Of a DNA stretch of 31,885 nucleotides, positions 11,166 to 19,730 are shown one piece after another. Every line of letters begins with the position of its first letter. Position 1 is the first letter of the stretch. The notes under the pieces were generated by a model. That model was given only the letters and a program-made list of their open reading frames with translations. It was not told the DNA's origin and made no database searches. A program made the translations under genes and the position numbers. This DNA is from Patescibacteria group bacterium UBA6164. Its GTDB lineage: Bacteria > Patescibacteriota > Gracilibacteria > BD1-5 > UBA6164. Where the stretch lies: positions 1-31,885 of the forward strand of contig DIUG01000026.1 of NCBI GenBank assembly GCA_002422305.1, written 5' to 3'.

Positions 11166-11193
11166 TTTGCATTTTTTAAAAAATATATATAAT
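11166..11193 (+). promoter_or_regulatory. Promoter for ssb
   Basis: TTTGCA (11166-11171) with a 16-base spacer, or TTGCAT with 15, precedes TATAAT (11188-11193), 54 bases before the ATG. A 7-bp hairpin (11200-11206 with 11210-11216, loop AAT) falls in the leader just after the likely transcription start and could be a control or stability element. Confidence 0.5.
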
Positions 11194-11247
11194 GAATATG
11201 AAATTTAATAAATTTCAAAATATTTTACCATATTTAACAATAATATT

Positions 11248-11697
11248 ATGGATTTAAACAAAGCGCAGATTATAGGTAGGATTACTCAAGATTTAGAGTT
11301 AAAACAAACTCCAAATGGACAAAATGTAATAAGTTTTTCATTAGCTACAAATAGAAATTGGATGGATTCTAATTGAGTAAAACAAGAACAAGTAGAATTT
11401 CATAATGTAGTATTATGGTGAAAATTAGCAGAAATAGCAAATCAATATTTGAGAAAGGGAAGTAGATTATTTATAGAGTGAAGAATACAAACAAGAAGTT
11501 GGGAAGCTCAAGATTGAACGAAAAGATATAAAACAGAAATAGTATGAGAAAATATGATAATGCTTGATTCTAAATCAGATTCTGAATCTTTTAACTCAGC
11601 ACCAAATACATTTGAATCTACAAATTCTACTCCTGCAGTAAAAAAAACACATTTAAAGGAAGAAGAAGAAATTTCAATTGATGATATTCCATTTTAA
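11248..11697 (+). CDS. ssb: Single-stranded DNA-binding protein
   Basis: A 149-residue SSB. The OB fold covers residues 1 to about 108, with the standard landmarks MDLNKAQIIGRITQDLEL, ISFSLATNRNW, EFHNVVLWGKLAEIANQYL and KGSRLFIEGRIQTRSW. The C-terminal tail is short, Ser/Asn-rich then Glu-rich, and ends DDIPF, the acidic tip that binds repair and replication partners. SSB coats single-stranded DNA as a tetramer. It is monocistronic, with its own promoter and a strong terminator right after the stop, and is not next to rpsF and rpsR as it often is in other bacteria. Confidence 0.95.
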
Positions 11698-11698
11698 T

Positions 11699-11730
11699 AA
11701 AAAAAGCAAAACTTAGTTTTGCTTTTTTTA
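11699..11730. terminator. Bidirectional terminator after ssb
   Basis: Bases 11701-11712 pair perfectly with 11716-11727 around TTA, with an A-run before and a T-run after. It also faces the end of the minus-strand gene that stops at 11750. Confidence 0.85.
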
Positions 11731-11749
11731 TTGTCATAGAAATAATAAA

Positions 11750-12580
11750 TTATATATTTTCTAATTCATATATTTCTCAATCATCTTTTACTAAAAATAA
11801 TTTATTTTCTATTGTATAAATCTTGTTTATATCTAAATCAGTTTTATAAATAATATTTTTTTCTTTTGTATTTGGATTATAGTAAACAATTAAATTTCAT
11901 GTTGCTTCAAATCATAAATTATTTAAAATTCTTTTCTCATCTTTTTTCACTAATCAAATATATCAATCATTAAAAGATACATAATCATTAAAATAGCTAA
12001 AATATTCTAAAGTTTTTTCAGTAATAGAATAATTAAAACTTCACTTTGATGTAACAAAAATTAAATTATTTTCTTGAGTTTTTTTTGAATATATTACATC
12101 TATATTTAAATCTATTTGCACTATATTTCATAATACAGAATTATAATAAAATTTATTATTAGCTACTTCTATATATAAATCATTTAAAGTTCAGTCTATT
12201 AAATATATTTTTAAATAATCTGGATATACTAAATCAAAAGTTCATATCTTTTTATCATCAGAATATAAATCTAATTTATTGTCTTCCTCTTTAAAATATA
12301 CTTTTAATCAATTATTAAAAGTGAAATTTTTATAATTTTTATTATTTTCTTTTATTTTTTGTATTTTTTCTGAATTAGTTAATAAGTCTTTATTTAAAAT
12401 TTGTTTTGTTAATATAATTTCTTTTTTATCTTCAAATTTTTGTTTTTCTAATTCCTCTTGTTTTTTGATTTTTGAACTTATTTCTTCCTCATTTTTTACT
12501 AAATATTTATAATTATAGAAGAAGTATCATGTTCATATAACTCATATAATAATTAACACTCAAATAATTTTATTAATCAT
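11750..12580 (-). CDS. Membrane-anchored protein of unknown function, last gene of the pilus cluster
   Basis: A 276-residue protein that I do not recognise. One transmembrane helix at residues about 4-22 is rich in Ile and Gly, with several of the glycines coded by TGA. Residues about 28-85 are a Lys/Glu coiled coil. The rest is made of short beta-type repeats of the form hydrophobic-x-Tyr/Phe-Asp with Asn and Lys, as in a small beta-propeller or beta-sandwich outside the cell. It lies 69 bases after pilC on the same strand and may be transcribed with the pilus genes, which makes an accessory pilus protein possible but unproven. It ends close to the ssb terminator. Confidence 0.75.
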
Positions 12581-12649
12581 AATATTTTTAATTATAAGTA
12601 TTTATATTAATTTATAAAAATAAAAGAAAAGAGAATATTAAAAAATATT

Positions 12650-13750
12650 TTAACTAACTGTTTGAGTTATTTTTAATATTGCTCAAAGTATAGAATAAGC
12701 AAACCAAAGTACAAATATAGATGCAAGTAGTATAGCAAGTGGTTCTATCCATTTTGTAAGATTTGCTAAAGAATAATCTACTTCTTTTGTATATTGAGTA
12801 TTTATCTTTTTAGAAATAGTTTCTAAGTTAGCTGTTCTTTCTCAAACAGATAACATTTGTAAATAATCAGCAGGAAAATATATATTTTCTGGATCAATTG
12901 CCTCTATTGATTTTACTATTTGTTCACCAGAAGAAACTCTTATTACTATATCTTCAAATAATCACTCATAAACAGAATTATTTGTAGACTTTCATATTAA
13001 TTTTAATGTTTTTATTATACTAACTCAAGATCATGTTAAATTACCTAGATTTGAAGCAATATTTGATAATATATAATTTTTATACACTTTTCAAACTAAA
13101 GGTAATCATAATAAAAACTCATCTATTGCTTTTTTACCCGATTGAGTATTTTTATATCATACAATAAAAAATATAAATGAAATAATAATTAAAAATATTA
13201 ACCATAAATTTCAAATAATAAAATCAGATGTAGCAATAAGTAATTTTGTAGAAGTTGGTAACTCTACTTCTGTAGTATCAAATAATGGTTTAATTTCTGG
13301 TATAACAAAAGTTAAAACTATAAATAAAGCTAAGAATAAAAATAAAAATATTATGATAGGATAAACTAATGCTCATTTAACCTTACTTCTTAAATCATGT
13401 ACTTTTTTTAAATCATCACTAATTTTCAATAAAGATAATGATAACATTCATGATGATTCTCATGCTTCAACAATTGATATTTCAGAACTAGTAAATATAT
13501 CAGGGATTTTTTTCATAGATTTTGAAAAAGAATCACCAGAAGAAATAAAAGTTACTAATTCTTTTATTTTTTGTTTAAAATATATACTTGTAATTTTTTT
13601 TTCAACTGTTTTTAGACTTTCCACTATAGAAACTCCTCAATCTATCATTACTGATATATATTCATAAAAATTATATTTTTCTACTATTGATACTTTTTTA
13701 AATAATATAAATTCATCATTATATATATCATTTTTGTTTTTATTTTCCAT
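12650..13750 (-). CDS. pilC: Type IV pilus/type II secretion inner-membrane platform protein PilC (GspF family)
   Basis: A 366-residue polytopic protein with the two repeated GspF domains. The first (about residues 28-150) contains LVTFISSGDSFSKSMKKIPD and SIVEAGESSGML, the conserved E-(A/S)-G-E-x-(S/T)-G signature. The second (about 230-350) contains the matching QMLSVGERTANLETI. Hydrophobic segments lie near residues 150-172, 200-222 and 340-362. PilC organises the motor platform that assembles pilins. Residues before the first domain are few, so the usual extended N-terminal tail is reduced. It is 22 bases downstream of pilO in the same operon. The ATPases PilB and PilT and the prepilin peptidase are not in this window. 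Confidence 0.9.
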
Positions 13751-13772
13751 GTTTTTCAAATAAATTTATATT

Positions 13773-14342
13773 TTATTTATGTAATATTCTTAATGGTAAA
13801 GACACTGTAAAATCCGTTTCTTTTTCACCATAAGGAAAAGAAAATGAATTAATAAAAAAATTATATTTAGATTCTTTAGATATAAAAGTATCTAATACTT
13901 CTTTCATTTTTACTTCATTTGGTACTTTAAGATCTATATTTATTAATGTTTCTTTAAATCATAATTCTGTATCTACAGGCTCAGAAATAGTAATTGCTCT
14001 AACATAAGTTATTCATTTTTCAGTATTAATATTTTCTCATTTTATTTTTTCAATATTTATTTTTTCAATAGATGAATATATATAATCTATAATTTCATCT
14101 TCTTTTATTTCAAGCATATATTTAGCTATATCTTCCTTAGAATTTATTAATTTATTTTGTAAATCATTTAATTTTGATAATTTATCTTTTTTTTCATCTA
14201 GTTTTATTGTATAATTATCTTTTAAATCTATATTTTCATAAATTGACTTAACAATATCTTTTGTAAACAATACTACTATAAATAATGAAATTAAAATTAT
14301 TAGATAAGATACAAATTTATTATTTTTATTATAAACTGACAT
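13773..14342 (-). CDS. pilO: PilO-like type IV pilus assembly protein
   Basis: A 189-residue bitopic protein. There is a short cytoplasmic N-terminus, one transmembrane helix at residues about 11-30, a coiled coil at about 40-80, and a C-terminal alpha/beta domain. This is the PilO/GspM architecture. Sequence identity to known PilO is too low to see by eye, so the name rests on architecture, size and position between a PilN-like gene and pilC. PilN and PilO form a complex that links the cytoplasmic PilM ring to the envelope. The gap to pilN is 23 bases. Reading continues through a UGA at residue 102 that would otherwise end the frame. Confidence 0.7.
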
Positions 14343-14365
14343 ATTTTTTTAATTATTTATTTAAA

Positions 14366-14884
14366 TTATTTTATTTTAAAATTTACTTTAAAATTTATTT
14401 CATCCATTCACTCAACTCAATTAACAAAACTTAAATCAAATAAAGCCTTTTTATCTAATCTATATTCTCTTATAAAATCTCTTGTTTTTTGATATCAAAG
14501 TCAATCTAAATTTGATATAATTTTAATATTGGTATTAATTTCTCACTTAAATAAATCAAATCAATAAAATTCTAACTTATATTTTCACTTAATTACATTC
14601 ATATGATTTATAAATTTCGTAACATTATTCATTGCTTCATAAGAATTAATTACTTTTTTATTTAATTCTATCAAAGAATAAATTTGGACACTCTTATCAC
14701 TTTCTACCTCTTTTATATTTTTTTCTATTTTTACTATATCTTCTTGTATAGTTTTAATATTATTTTTTAAATGATTATTATAAAAATAAAAAATAATAGT
14801 AGAAATAATTACCACTAGAAAAAACACAATACTAGAAAAATAATTTGATCTAGATTTTTCATTTAAAACTTTAATATCTTCCAT
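14366..14884 (-). CDS. pilN: PilN-like type IV pilus assembly protein
   Basis: A 172-residue protein with a cytoplasmic N-terminus (MEDIKVLNEKSRSNYFSS), one transmembrane helix at about 17-37, a coiled coil at about 40-75 and a small C-terminal domain. In PilN the N-terminal tail carries an INLLP-type motif that docks into PilM. Here that motif is not recognisable, and no pilM gene precedes it. It is the first gene of the minus-strand pilN-pilO-pilC set. A possible -10 (TATAAT on the minus strand, 14906-14901) gives a leader of only about ten bases. Confidence 0.65.
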
Positions 14885-14942
14885 AAATTTATTAAATTAA
14901 ATTATATATAAAATAATATTAACATATAAAATTTAAAAAAAC

Positions 14943-14982
14943 AAAAAAAGATTAAACTTTTATTAAAAATTCAATCTTTTTC
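14943..14982 (-). terminator. Terminator of the pilin-like gene
   Basis: On the minus strand AAAAAGATT pairs with AATCTTTTT (plus coordinates 14973-14981 with 14945-14953) across a 19-base AT-rich loop, followed by T-runs. It sits just after the stop at 14989 and before pilN, so it separates the two units. Confidence 0.55.
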
Positions 14983-14988
14983 ACTTAT

Positions 14989-15408
14989 TTAAGAAACAAG
15001 AGCATTAATAACAAACCTTATTAAAGGTCCTGCTATATATATTAAAGCAATTCATAAAATAGCATACATTATTATTTGCTTAGATTTTTTTGCTTTGTCT
15101 TCATCTCAAATTGAAGTAAGTAAATTAAATCAAGCATATATAATAATTATTATAGCAATAAGTGCCACAAATGTTAAAATATATCCAACCACATCCTGAA
15201 TATATTCAGAAGCTCCTCTAGTTTCTAGAGTATTTATCTCTGTAATCTTTTCAATTCATTTATCTAAACCACATTCATCACCTTGACAATATGTATGTTC
15301 ATTATTAGGATTAATTAAACTTCCAAAATCTCAAGAAAAGCATACATCTCATAAAAACAATAAAAAAAGAAAAATAATAGACAAAAAATATTTTTTATAA
15401 ACCTTCAT
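14989..15408 (-). CDS. T4SS-pilin-like small membrane protein
   Basis: A 139-residue protein with a signal peptide (residues 1 to about 25), a short exported loop holding a CQGDEC cysteine pair, and two transmembrane helices (about 72-95 and 110-130). The helices are joined by a charged turn, GDEDKAKKSKQ. This pattern (YAGF near the end of helix 1, then a G-D-E-x-K-A-K-K turn, then a second helix) is typical of the VirB2/TrbC-like pilin family abundant in Patescibacteria. Such proteins form conjugative or secretion pili in other bacteria. In this lineage they are often found without a full T4SS, and none is visible here. The two cysteines could be substrates of the DsbA-like protein. It has its own promoter and a palindrome in the leader. 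Confidence 0.75.
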
Positions 15409-15415
15409 AAATACC

Positions 15416-15436
15416 AGTTAATTTTAAAAATTAACT
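15416..15436. promoter_or_regulatory. 21-base perfect palindrome, candidate operator
   Basis: AGTTAATTTT (15416-15425) and AAAATTAACT (15427-15436) mirror each other around a single A. It falls just downstream of the -10 (15444-15439, minus strand) and seven bases before the ATG of the pilin-like gene. Binding there would block initiation, and in RNA it could hide the start region. Confidence 0.5.
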
Positions 15437-15438
15437 AT

Positions 15439-15466
15439 ATTATAAAAAATATTTTTATAAAATCAA
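15439..15466 (-). promoter_or_regulatory. Promoter for the pilin-like gene
   Basis: On the minus strand TTGATT (15466-15461), a 16-base spacer and TATAAT (15444-15439) lie about 30 bases before the ATG at 15408. Confidence 0.55.
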
Positions 15467-15513
15467 AAAATAAGTAAACTAAATATATTAAATTTTATTA
15501 TTAACAAAAAACA

Positions 15514-16539
15514 ATGAACTTAAAAAATATTATAACATATACTATATTATCTATTTTTGCTTTTGCTATATATTACTTATCATGAATTTATTGAGTATTA
15601 GAATTTGTATTATATATTTGTTTTTATACATTAATTTTTTATTTTTTTCATTTTTTATGGACAAAATTTAGAAAAAAGAAAATAATGAATTTTAACGAAT
15701 TTATAAATTATTTTTTAAAAAGAATAAGTGTTTTTTTAATAATATTTACTTTTCTTTTTTGATGAGGAGCATATTTATTAAATGAAATATTTCCTGCTCC
15801 TATGCCAGAATATACATTAACAGATTGAAAAAAGATAGTAATTTTTCAGGCTATGAGTCATATATGAACAAAAGAATTTTATGAAGAAATAGTAAATAAT
15901 ATAACAAATGTTAAAAAAGATTGAGGAGTATATTTTTTTGAATGAGTAAGACCATGAAAAAAAGAAAATATAGAAAAATTTAATTCTGTATTATGAATGG
16001 AATTTGATGAAAATTTATATAAAAATTTTTCCAAATTATATTGAGTAACTCATCAAGATAATAGTATGTTTTTATGATTAGTTAATGAATTGGATTTCAA
16101 TGTAGATATAGGTATTGATGAAATAATAACTCTTTATGATGAAAAAATTAAATCAAAGCCAGAATGAGAAAAAGCAATAAAAAATAAAATACCTCTAGAT
16201 GCAAATAAAATAATAATAGAAACTCTAGTTTGATTAAATGATAGGCAATTAAAACTATTAGTATATATTAATCAAGCAATTTTAAATTTTATAATATGAA
16301 GTGAAAATACTCAACAATTTTTAACTAATAATTTCACAAATAAAGATTTATTTGATATTATATTATGAAAAAGAAATGAAGTTCTTACAGATGAAATAAT
16401 AAATACAGAATATAATAATATTTATATCACTTATTGATTATTACATTTTAAATGAGTTTTTGAATTACTTAAAGAAAATAATTCAGATTGGAAAATAATT
16501 TCTACAAAAAATTTATATCCTATAAAAAAATATAAATAG
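15514..16539 (+). CDS. TraB-like membrane protein of unknown function
   Basis: A 341-residue protein. Two or three hydrophobic segments lie in the first 90 residues (about 5-25, 27-50 and 70-90). A large soluble domain follows, starting IVIFQAMSHIGTKEFYEEI and continuing VYFFEGVRPGKKENIEKFN. The pattern of a hydrophobic strand, H-I-G, a helix, then a strand ending in E-G-x-x-P resembles the start of the TraB/GumN/PrgY fold, where the H-x-G and acidic residues are conserved. Such proteins are putative metalloproteases or peptide-pheromone inhibitors. The match here is partial, so I keep the name loose. It is monocistronic, ends in TAG, and meets the glycine-rich gene tail to tail across a shared terminator. 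Confidence 0.6.
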
Positions 16540-16565
16540 AAAAATATACTAAATAACAAAAAAAT

Positions 16566-16592
16566 AAAAACTAGTAATTATTACTAGTTTTT
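16566..16592. terminator. Bidirectional 12-bp terminator
   Basis: Bases 16566-16577 pair perfectly with 16581-16592 around TTA. The last two bases are part of the stop codon (16591-16593) of the converging glycine-rich gene. Confidence 0.85.
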
Positions 16593-17103
16593 AAAATTTT
16601 GGATTTATTTTATTTATTCATTCACCTCAAAATTGTTCTCATTTTAAACCTTTCCAAGCTGATCTAACTCATCAAGCTACAGCTCATCAAGTTAATCACC
16701 ATGCAGTTCAAGCAACTCTATTTAAAGCTTCTTTACCATATTTCCATCAATGTTTTCATATAGCATAAGATAATCCTCCAGCTACTAAATATGGAGCTAA
16801 TGTAGTTCATCAAGCATATCAAGCCAATGTAGCAACTCAATTTAATGTATATCTAATCCACTTTTTTTCTACTCATAGATCTTTTAAAAAACTATTAGTT
16901 AATAGTCAAGCAGATGCTCATCATGCAACACTTGTAAATAATGGGTTTAATAAAGAATTTCAAACATTTAAAATACTATCAGTTGTTCATATTACTTGTC
17001 AGATCGTATTTCAAATTTGTTCTTTACTTATAAAATCTACTCCTGCTGTTATTGCAGGTACACTCAACAATCATTTAGCTATATTTGTTCAATTAGTATT
17101 CAT
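16591..17103 (-). CDS. Glycine-rich protein of unknown function with glycine-zipper segments
   Basis: A 170-residue protein in which roughly one residue in five is glycine, most of them coded by UGA. It has no signal peptide. Hydrophobic glycine-zipper stretches lie near residues 58-68 (TSVAGGASAGLLTN), 88-115 (NGVATLAGYAGGTTLAPYL, GGLSYAIG) and 136-147 (WGLTGGAVAGG). These are separated by basic, Trp-containing segments (KHGWKYGKEA, RSAWKGLKG). Glycine zippers pack membrane helices closely and occur in pore-forming peptides, bacteriocins, channels and some phage proteins. I recognise no family. A consensus promoter stands 32 bases before the ATG, implying high expression, and terminators flank the gene. 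Possibilities include a secreted or membrane-inserting peptide or an abundant structural protein. None is proven. Confidence 0.75.
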
Positions 17104-17134
17104 AAACTTTTAAATAAAAAATTAATATAATATT

Positions 17135-17163
17135 ATTATAATATAAAATAATGGTTATGTCAA
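17135..17163 (-). promoter_or_regulatory. Perfect consensus sigma70 promoter for the glycine-rich gene
   Basis: On the minus strand TTGACA (17163-17158), exactly 17 bases, then TATAAT (17140-17135). The -10 ends 31 bases before the ATG at 17103. A full TTGACA is rare by chance at this base composition. Confidence 0.75.
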
Positions 17164-17200
17164 ATTTTTTATTTAAAATTAAATTATACTAATTAAATAC

Positions 17201-17234
17201 TAATTAACAGAAGGATTTAGTCTTGTGTTAATTA
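17201..17234. repeat. Inverted repeat upstream of the glycine-rich gene promoter
   Basis: TAATTAACA (17201-17209) and TGTTAATTA (17226-17234) are exact mirror arms separated by 16 bases. It lies between the terminator of the tsf/tRNA-Trp unit and the consensus promoter at 17158-17135, the position of an upstream regulator site. Its right arm runs directly into the A-run of the terminator. Confidence 0.4.
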
Positions 17235-17265
17235 AAAAAAATCCATCTTGCGATGATTTTTTTTT
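17234..17265 (-). terminator. Terminator after tRNA-Trp with GCAA tetraloop
   Basis: On the minus strand CATC-GCAA-GATG is extended by A/T pairs past one bulged base and followed by a run of eight T. GCAA is a stable GNRA tetraloop. It ends the tsf/tRNA-Trp transcript. Confidence 0.7.
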
Positions 17266-17275
17266 AAATTTTAAA

Positions 17276-17350
17276 TGGCAGCCCCACTAGGAGTCGAACC
17301 TAGCTCGCAGGATTTGGAATCCTGAATTCTAACCGATGAAATATGGAGCT
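17276..17350 (-). tRNA. tRNA-Trp (anticodon CCA)
   Basis: A full cloverleaf of 75 bases including an encoded CCA end. The acceptor is AGCTCCA with TGGGGCT and the discriminator base is G. The anticodon stem is CAGGA/TCCTG around TTCCAAA, giving anticodon CCA. The T arm is CTAGG-TTCGACT-CCTAG. The top D-stem pair (position 10 with 25) looks unpaired. The anticodon reads UGG only, not UGA, so tryptophan cannot be the meaning of UGA here, unlike in mycoplasmas. It lies 34 bases after the tsf stop and is probably cut from the tsf transcript. Confidence 0.9.
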
Positions 17351-17352
17351 AT

Positions 17353-17380
17353 ATTCCTATCATTTTTATATGATAGGAAT
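17353..17380 (-). repeat. 11-bp hairpin between tsf and tRNA-Trp
   Basis: ATTCCTATCAT (17353-17363) pairs perfectly with ATGATAGGAAT (17370-17380). There is no T-run after it on the minus strand, and the tRNA begins three bases later. It therefore looks like a 3' stabiliser for tsf mRNA or a processing signal rather than a terminator. Confidence 0.55.
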
Positions 17381-17384
17381 TATT

Positions 17385-18173
17385 TTATATACTATATCTA
17401 GTAAATGCAACTAATACATTATGTCCGATAAAATCTTTTATTTTCATATTTGGATCCATTACGAAATCTTGTTCTAACAGAGAAATTTCAGATTTAAATT
17501 TCCCCATTTTACCTTCAATAATTTTTAATAAAACTTCATCTGGTTTATTAGCCATTTTAGGATCATTTTTCATTATTTCTAATTGAATTCTTTGTTCATT
17601 TTCAACAATTTCATCTGAAATTTCTTCTGGAGATAAATATTCTGGTTTAGCAGCAGTGATATGCATAGCTACTTGTTTTAATTTTTCTTCACTTGTTTCA
17701 CTAGATTTAGATATAACAGTAGCAGCTAATTTACCATTTGAATGAACATATGATCAAATTTTAGCTCATTCAATAATATTATATTCTCTTATTTGTAAAT
17801 TTTCTCATAATTCTAAAGAAAATTGATTATTAATCATTTCTTGTGCAGCTTCTTTTGAATCAAATCAATTAGCTTTTAAGAAATTTAATACTTCACTTAG
17901 CATTACTTTAAATCTATCTGAATTAGCTAAAAAATCAGTTTCACACGAAACAGATATAATATATGCCTTATTTCATTCTACTTCTATTTTTATAGCACCT
18001 TCAGTAGTTTCTCTATCAGCTTTTTTAGCAGCTTTAGCTAAACCCTTTTTTCTTAATTCTTCAATTGCTTTTTCCATATTTCCATCAGTCTCTTCAAGAG
18101 CTTTTTTACACTCCATCATTCAAATACCTGTAATTTCTCTTAATTCTTTAACTTGTGCAGCTGTAATTGCCAT
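17385..18173 (-). CDS. tsf: Translation elongation factor Ts
   Basis: A 262-residue EF-Ts, the exchange factor that releases GDP from EF-Tu. The UBA-like N-terminal domain (MAITAAQVKELREITGIG, MMECKKALEETDGNMEKAIE) is followed by RKKGLAKAAKKADRETTEG, and then by the EF-Tu-binding core with SCETDFLANS and the HITAAKPEYL segment near residue 170. The C-terminal VAFTRYSI differs from the usual EVARFVRGE-type ending and is short. Most of its glycines use GGT or GGA, yet several TGA codons occur, and these break the gene under the standard code. It is the last protein gene of the rpsA-rpsB-x-tsf block. The usual rpsB-tsf pair is split here by a membrane protein gene. Confidence 0.95.
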
Positions 18174-18206
18174 AATTATTTTGTTTTATAAAATAAATCT
18201 TTTTTT

Positions 18207-18275
18207 ACTACATAATTATTAATAATTTTGTAGTCCTTTACCCTTATTTAAAGGGGAAGGATTTAGGTTAGGGTT
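18207..18275. repeat. Composite inverted-repeat element, locally G+C-rich
   Basis: Two hairpins stand side by side between tsf and the small membrane protein gene. The first (18207-18234) is a near-perfect palindrome, ACTACA...TGTAGT around a 14-base A/T palindrome with one T-T mismatch. The second pairs CCTT and CCC (18235-18243) with GGGG and AAGG (18253-18260). It runs into TTTAGGTTAGGGTTA, whose AGGGT can alternatively pair with ACCCT (18240-18244). This is one of the few G+C-rich patches in any intergenic region here. Stacked CCCTAA- and CCCCTT-like hairpins of this kind are often dispersed repeats. It could instead be a stability element of the operon mRNA. Confidence 0.45.
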
Positions 18276-18287
18276 ATTTTTATCAAT

Positions 18288-18836
18288 TTAAAAATCTAAT
18301 ATATCATAATCTTTTTTACTTTTATTTTGTTTTTTATTAGAACCAGTTTCATCAAATACATCTTCTTGATCTTTTTTTACATTTCATACTACTTTTGTAA
18401 TACCCTTTGATAATTTATCTACTACAATATTACCTGTTTTTATATCTGTATCATCGAACTCTTCAAAATCTTCATTTTGTTTTTTATTTGTATTATTTTT
18501 TTTTGATATTTTTTCTTTTATATCTCAAGAATAAATATTATCAATTACTTCAATATCAAAATCTTCTCAATTATAAGCCTTTATTCAGAATACAATACTT
18601 AAAATAAGATAAACTAAAAATAAAATTCAACCTATAAACATTCAATGCAAGAAAAGTCACCAAAAAATCATTCTAGCTATTAAATATCATATAAAAAAAG
18701 AAGTAGAGTATTTTATATGTTTCATCAAAAAAGATGATTTATTTTTTTGAATAAAGAACATTATTATTCATCACAACGGTATATAACACAAAGAAGCAAT
18801 TAACTTATCACTGTTAGAAATTTTATTACTTTCCAT
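18288..18836 (-). CDS. Small membrane protein, DUF4870/Tic20-like
   Basis: A 182-residue protein. The first 95 residues resemble the DUF4870 or Tic20-like fold: a short N-terminus (SNKISNSDKLIASLCYIP), a hydrophobic turn, the charged element KHIKYSTSFFIGYLIARM, and two more helices ending IVFGIKAYNGE. The remaining 85 residues are hydrophilic, rich in Lys, Asp and Asn, with no fold I can name. Its function is unknown. It is inserted between rpsB (43-base gap) and tsf (114-base gap) on the same strand, so it is probably carried on the ribosomal transcript. The neighbourhood gives no mechanistic hint. Confidence 0.7.
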
Positions 18837-18879
18837 TATAAAATAATTATATAATTAATATTCAAATATAATAAATAAC

Positions 18880-19695
18880 TTAATTTGAAACTTTAACTAT
18901 TTTTTCTTCTGTTTTCAAAGCTTTTTTAACCTCTACTTTTTTAACAATAGTTTTCTTTTCTCAACTAACTTTTTTTGTATCCATTTTTGTTACTTTAGAA
19001 TTTTTTCAAGAAGAAATTGTTTTTACTCAAGATAATTCTAATTTTATAGCATTGGCAATATATTCTGTAGACTTAACAGAATTTGTATTAGCAGGTATTA
19101 AGTTATCTACTAAAGTATCATTACCATTTGTATTTAAAATAGCATAAGATCTAATTTTTAAAGAATTAGCTTCTTTAACTGCTTGTTCTTCATAAATTCA
19201 ATCAACTACAAATAAAACTTCTGGGATTTTTTTCATTTCTTTCAATCACTTAAAAGCTTTATCTAATTTTTCAAGCTCTAACATTTTTCATGCTATTTCT
19301 TTTTTAGTTAATCCTTCAAATCATCCAGAATTAGAATCATCTAATAATTTTACATATGTAGAAATTCTTTTTTTAATTGTTTTAAAATTTGTTAATAAAC
19401 CTGGAACCCATTTTTCTGAAACATAAAAATGTCAAGTTTCTTCAGCTAAACTAACAAATGCATCTCTTGATTGTAATTTAGTAGCAACAAAAAGTATTTT
19501 TTTACCTTCAGAATGTAATTTTTTTAATTCATTTTTAACTTCTTCTAATTTTTTAGAAGTTTTAGTTAAATCAATTACATGAATACCATTAACTGAACCA
19601 TAAATATAATTTTTCATTTTAGGGTTCCAATAATTAGTTTTATTACCAATATGTAATAAATTTTCAAACATTGAATTTAATTCATTTTTATCCAT
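18880..19695 (-). CDS. rpsB: 30S ribosomal protein S2
   Basis: A 271-residue S2 protein. Landmarks are LLHIGNKTNYWNPKMKNYIYG at the N-terminus, GIHVIDLTKT, KILFVATKLQSRDA, HFYVSEKWVPGLLTNFKTI (the S2 W-x-x-G-x-L-T-N signature) and PEVLFVVDGIYEEQAVKEA near residue 165. After the S2 core (to about residue 222) comes a Lys/Val/Thr-rich tail of nearly 50 residues that most S2 proteins lack or keep shorter. S2 sits between the head and body of the 30S subunit and needs S1 for stable contacts, which fits the rpsA-like gene directly upstream. A large hairpin stands in its leader at 19731-19777. Confidence 0.95.
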
Positions 19696-19730
19696 TTTTT
19701 TAATTATTTTAAATAAACAAAACTTCTATT

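Noticed and set aside
17201..17265. Small plus-strand RNA or attenuator made from the overlapping hairpins
   Set aside because: The arms can form alternative pairs, but no plus-strand promoter or gene depends on it. The simpler reading is a minus-strand terminator plus an inverted repeat before the glycine-rich gene.
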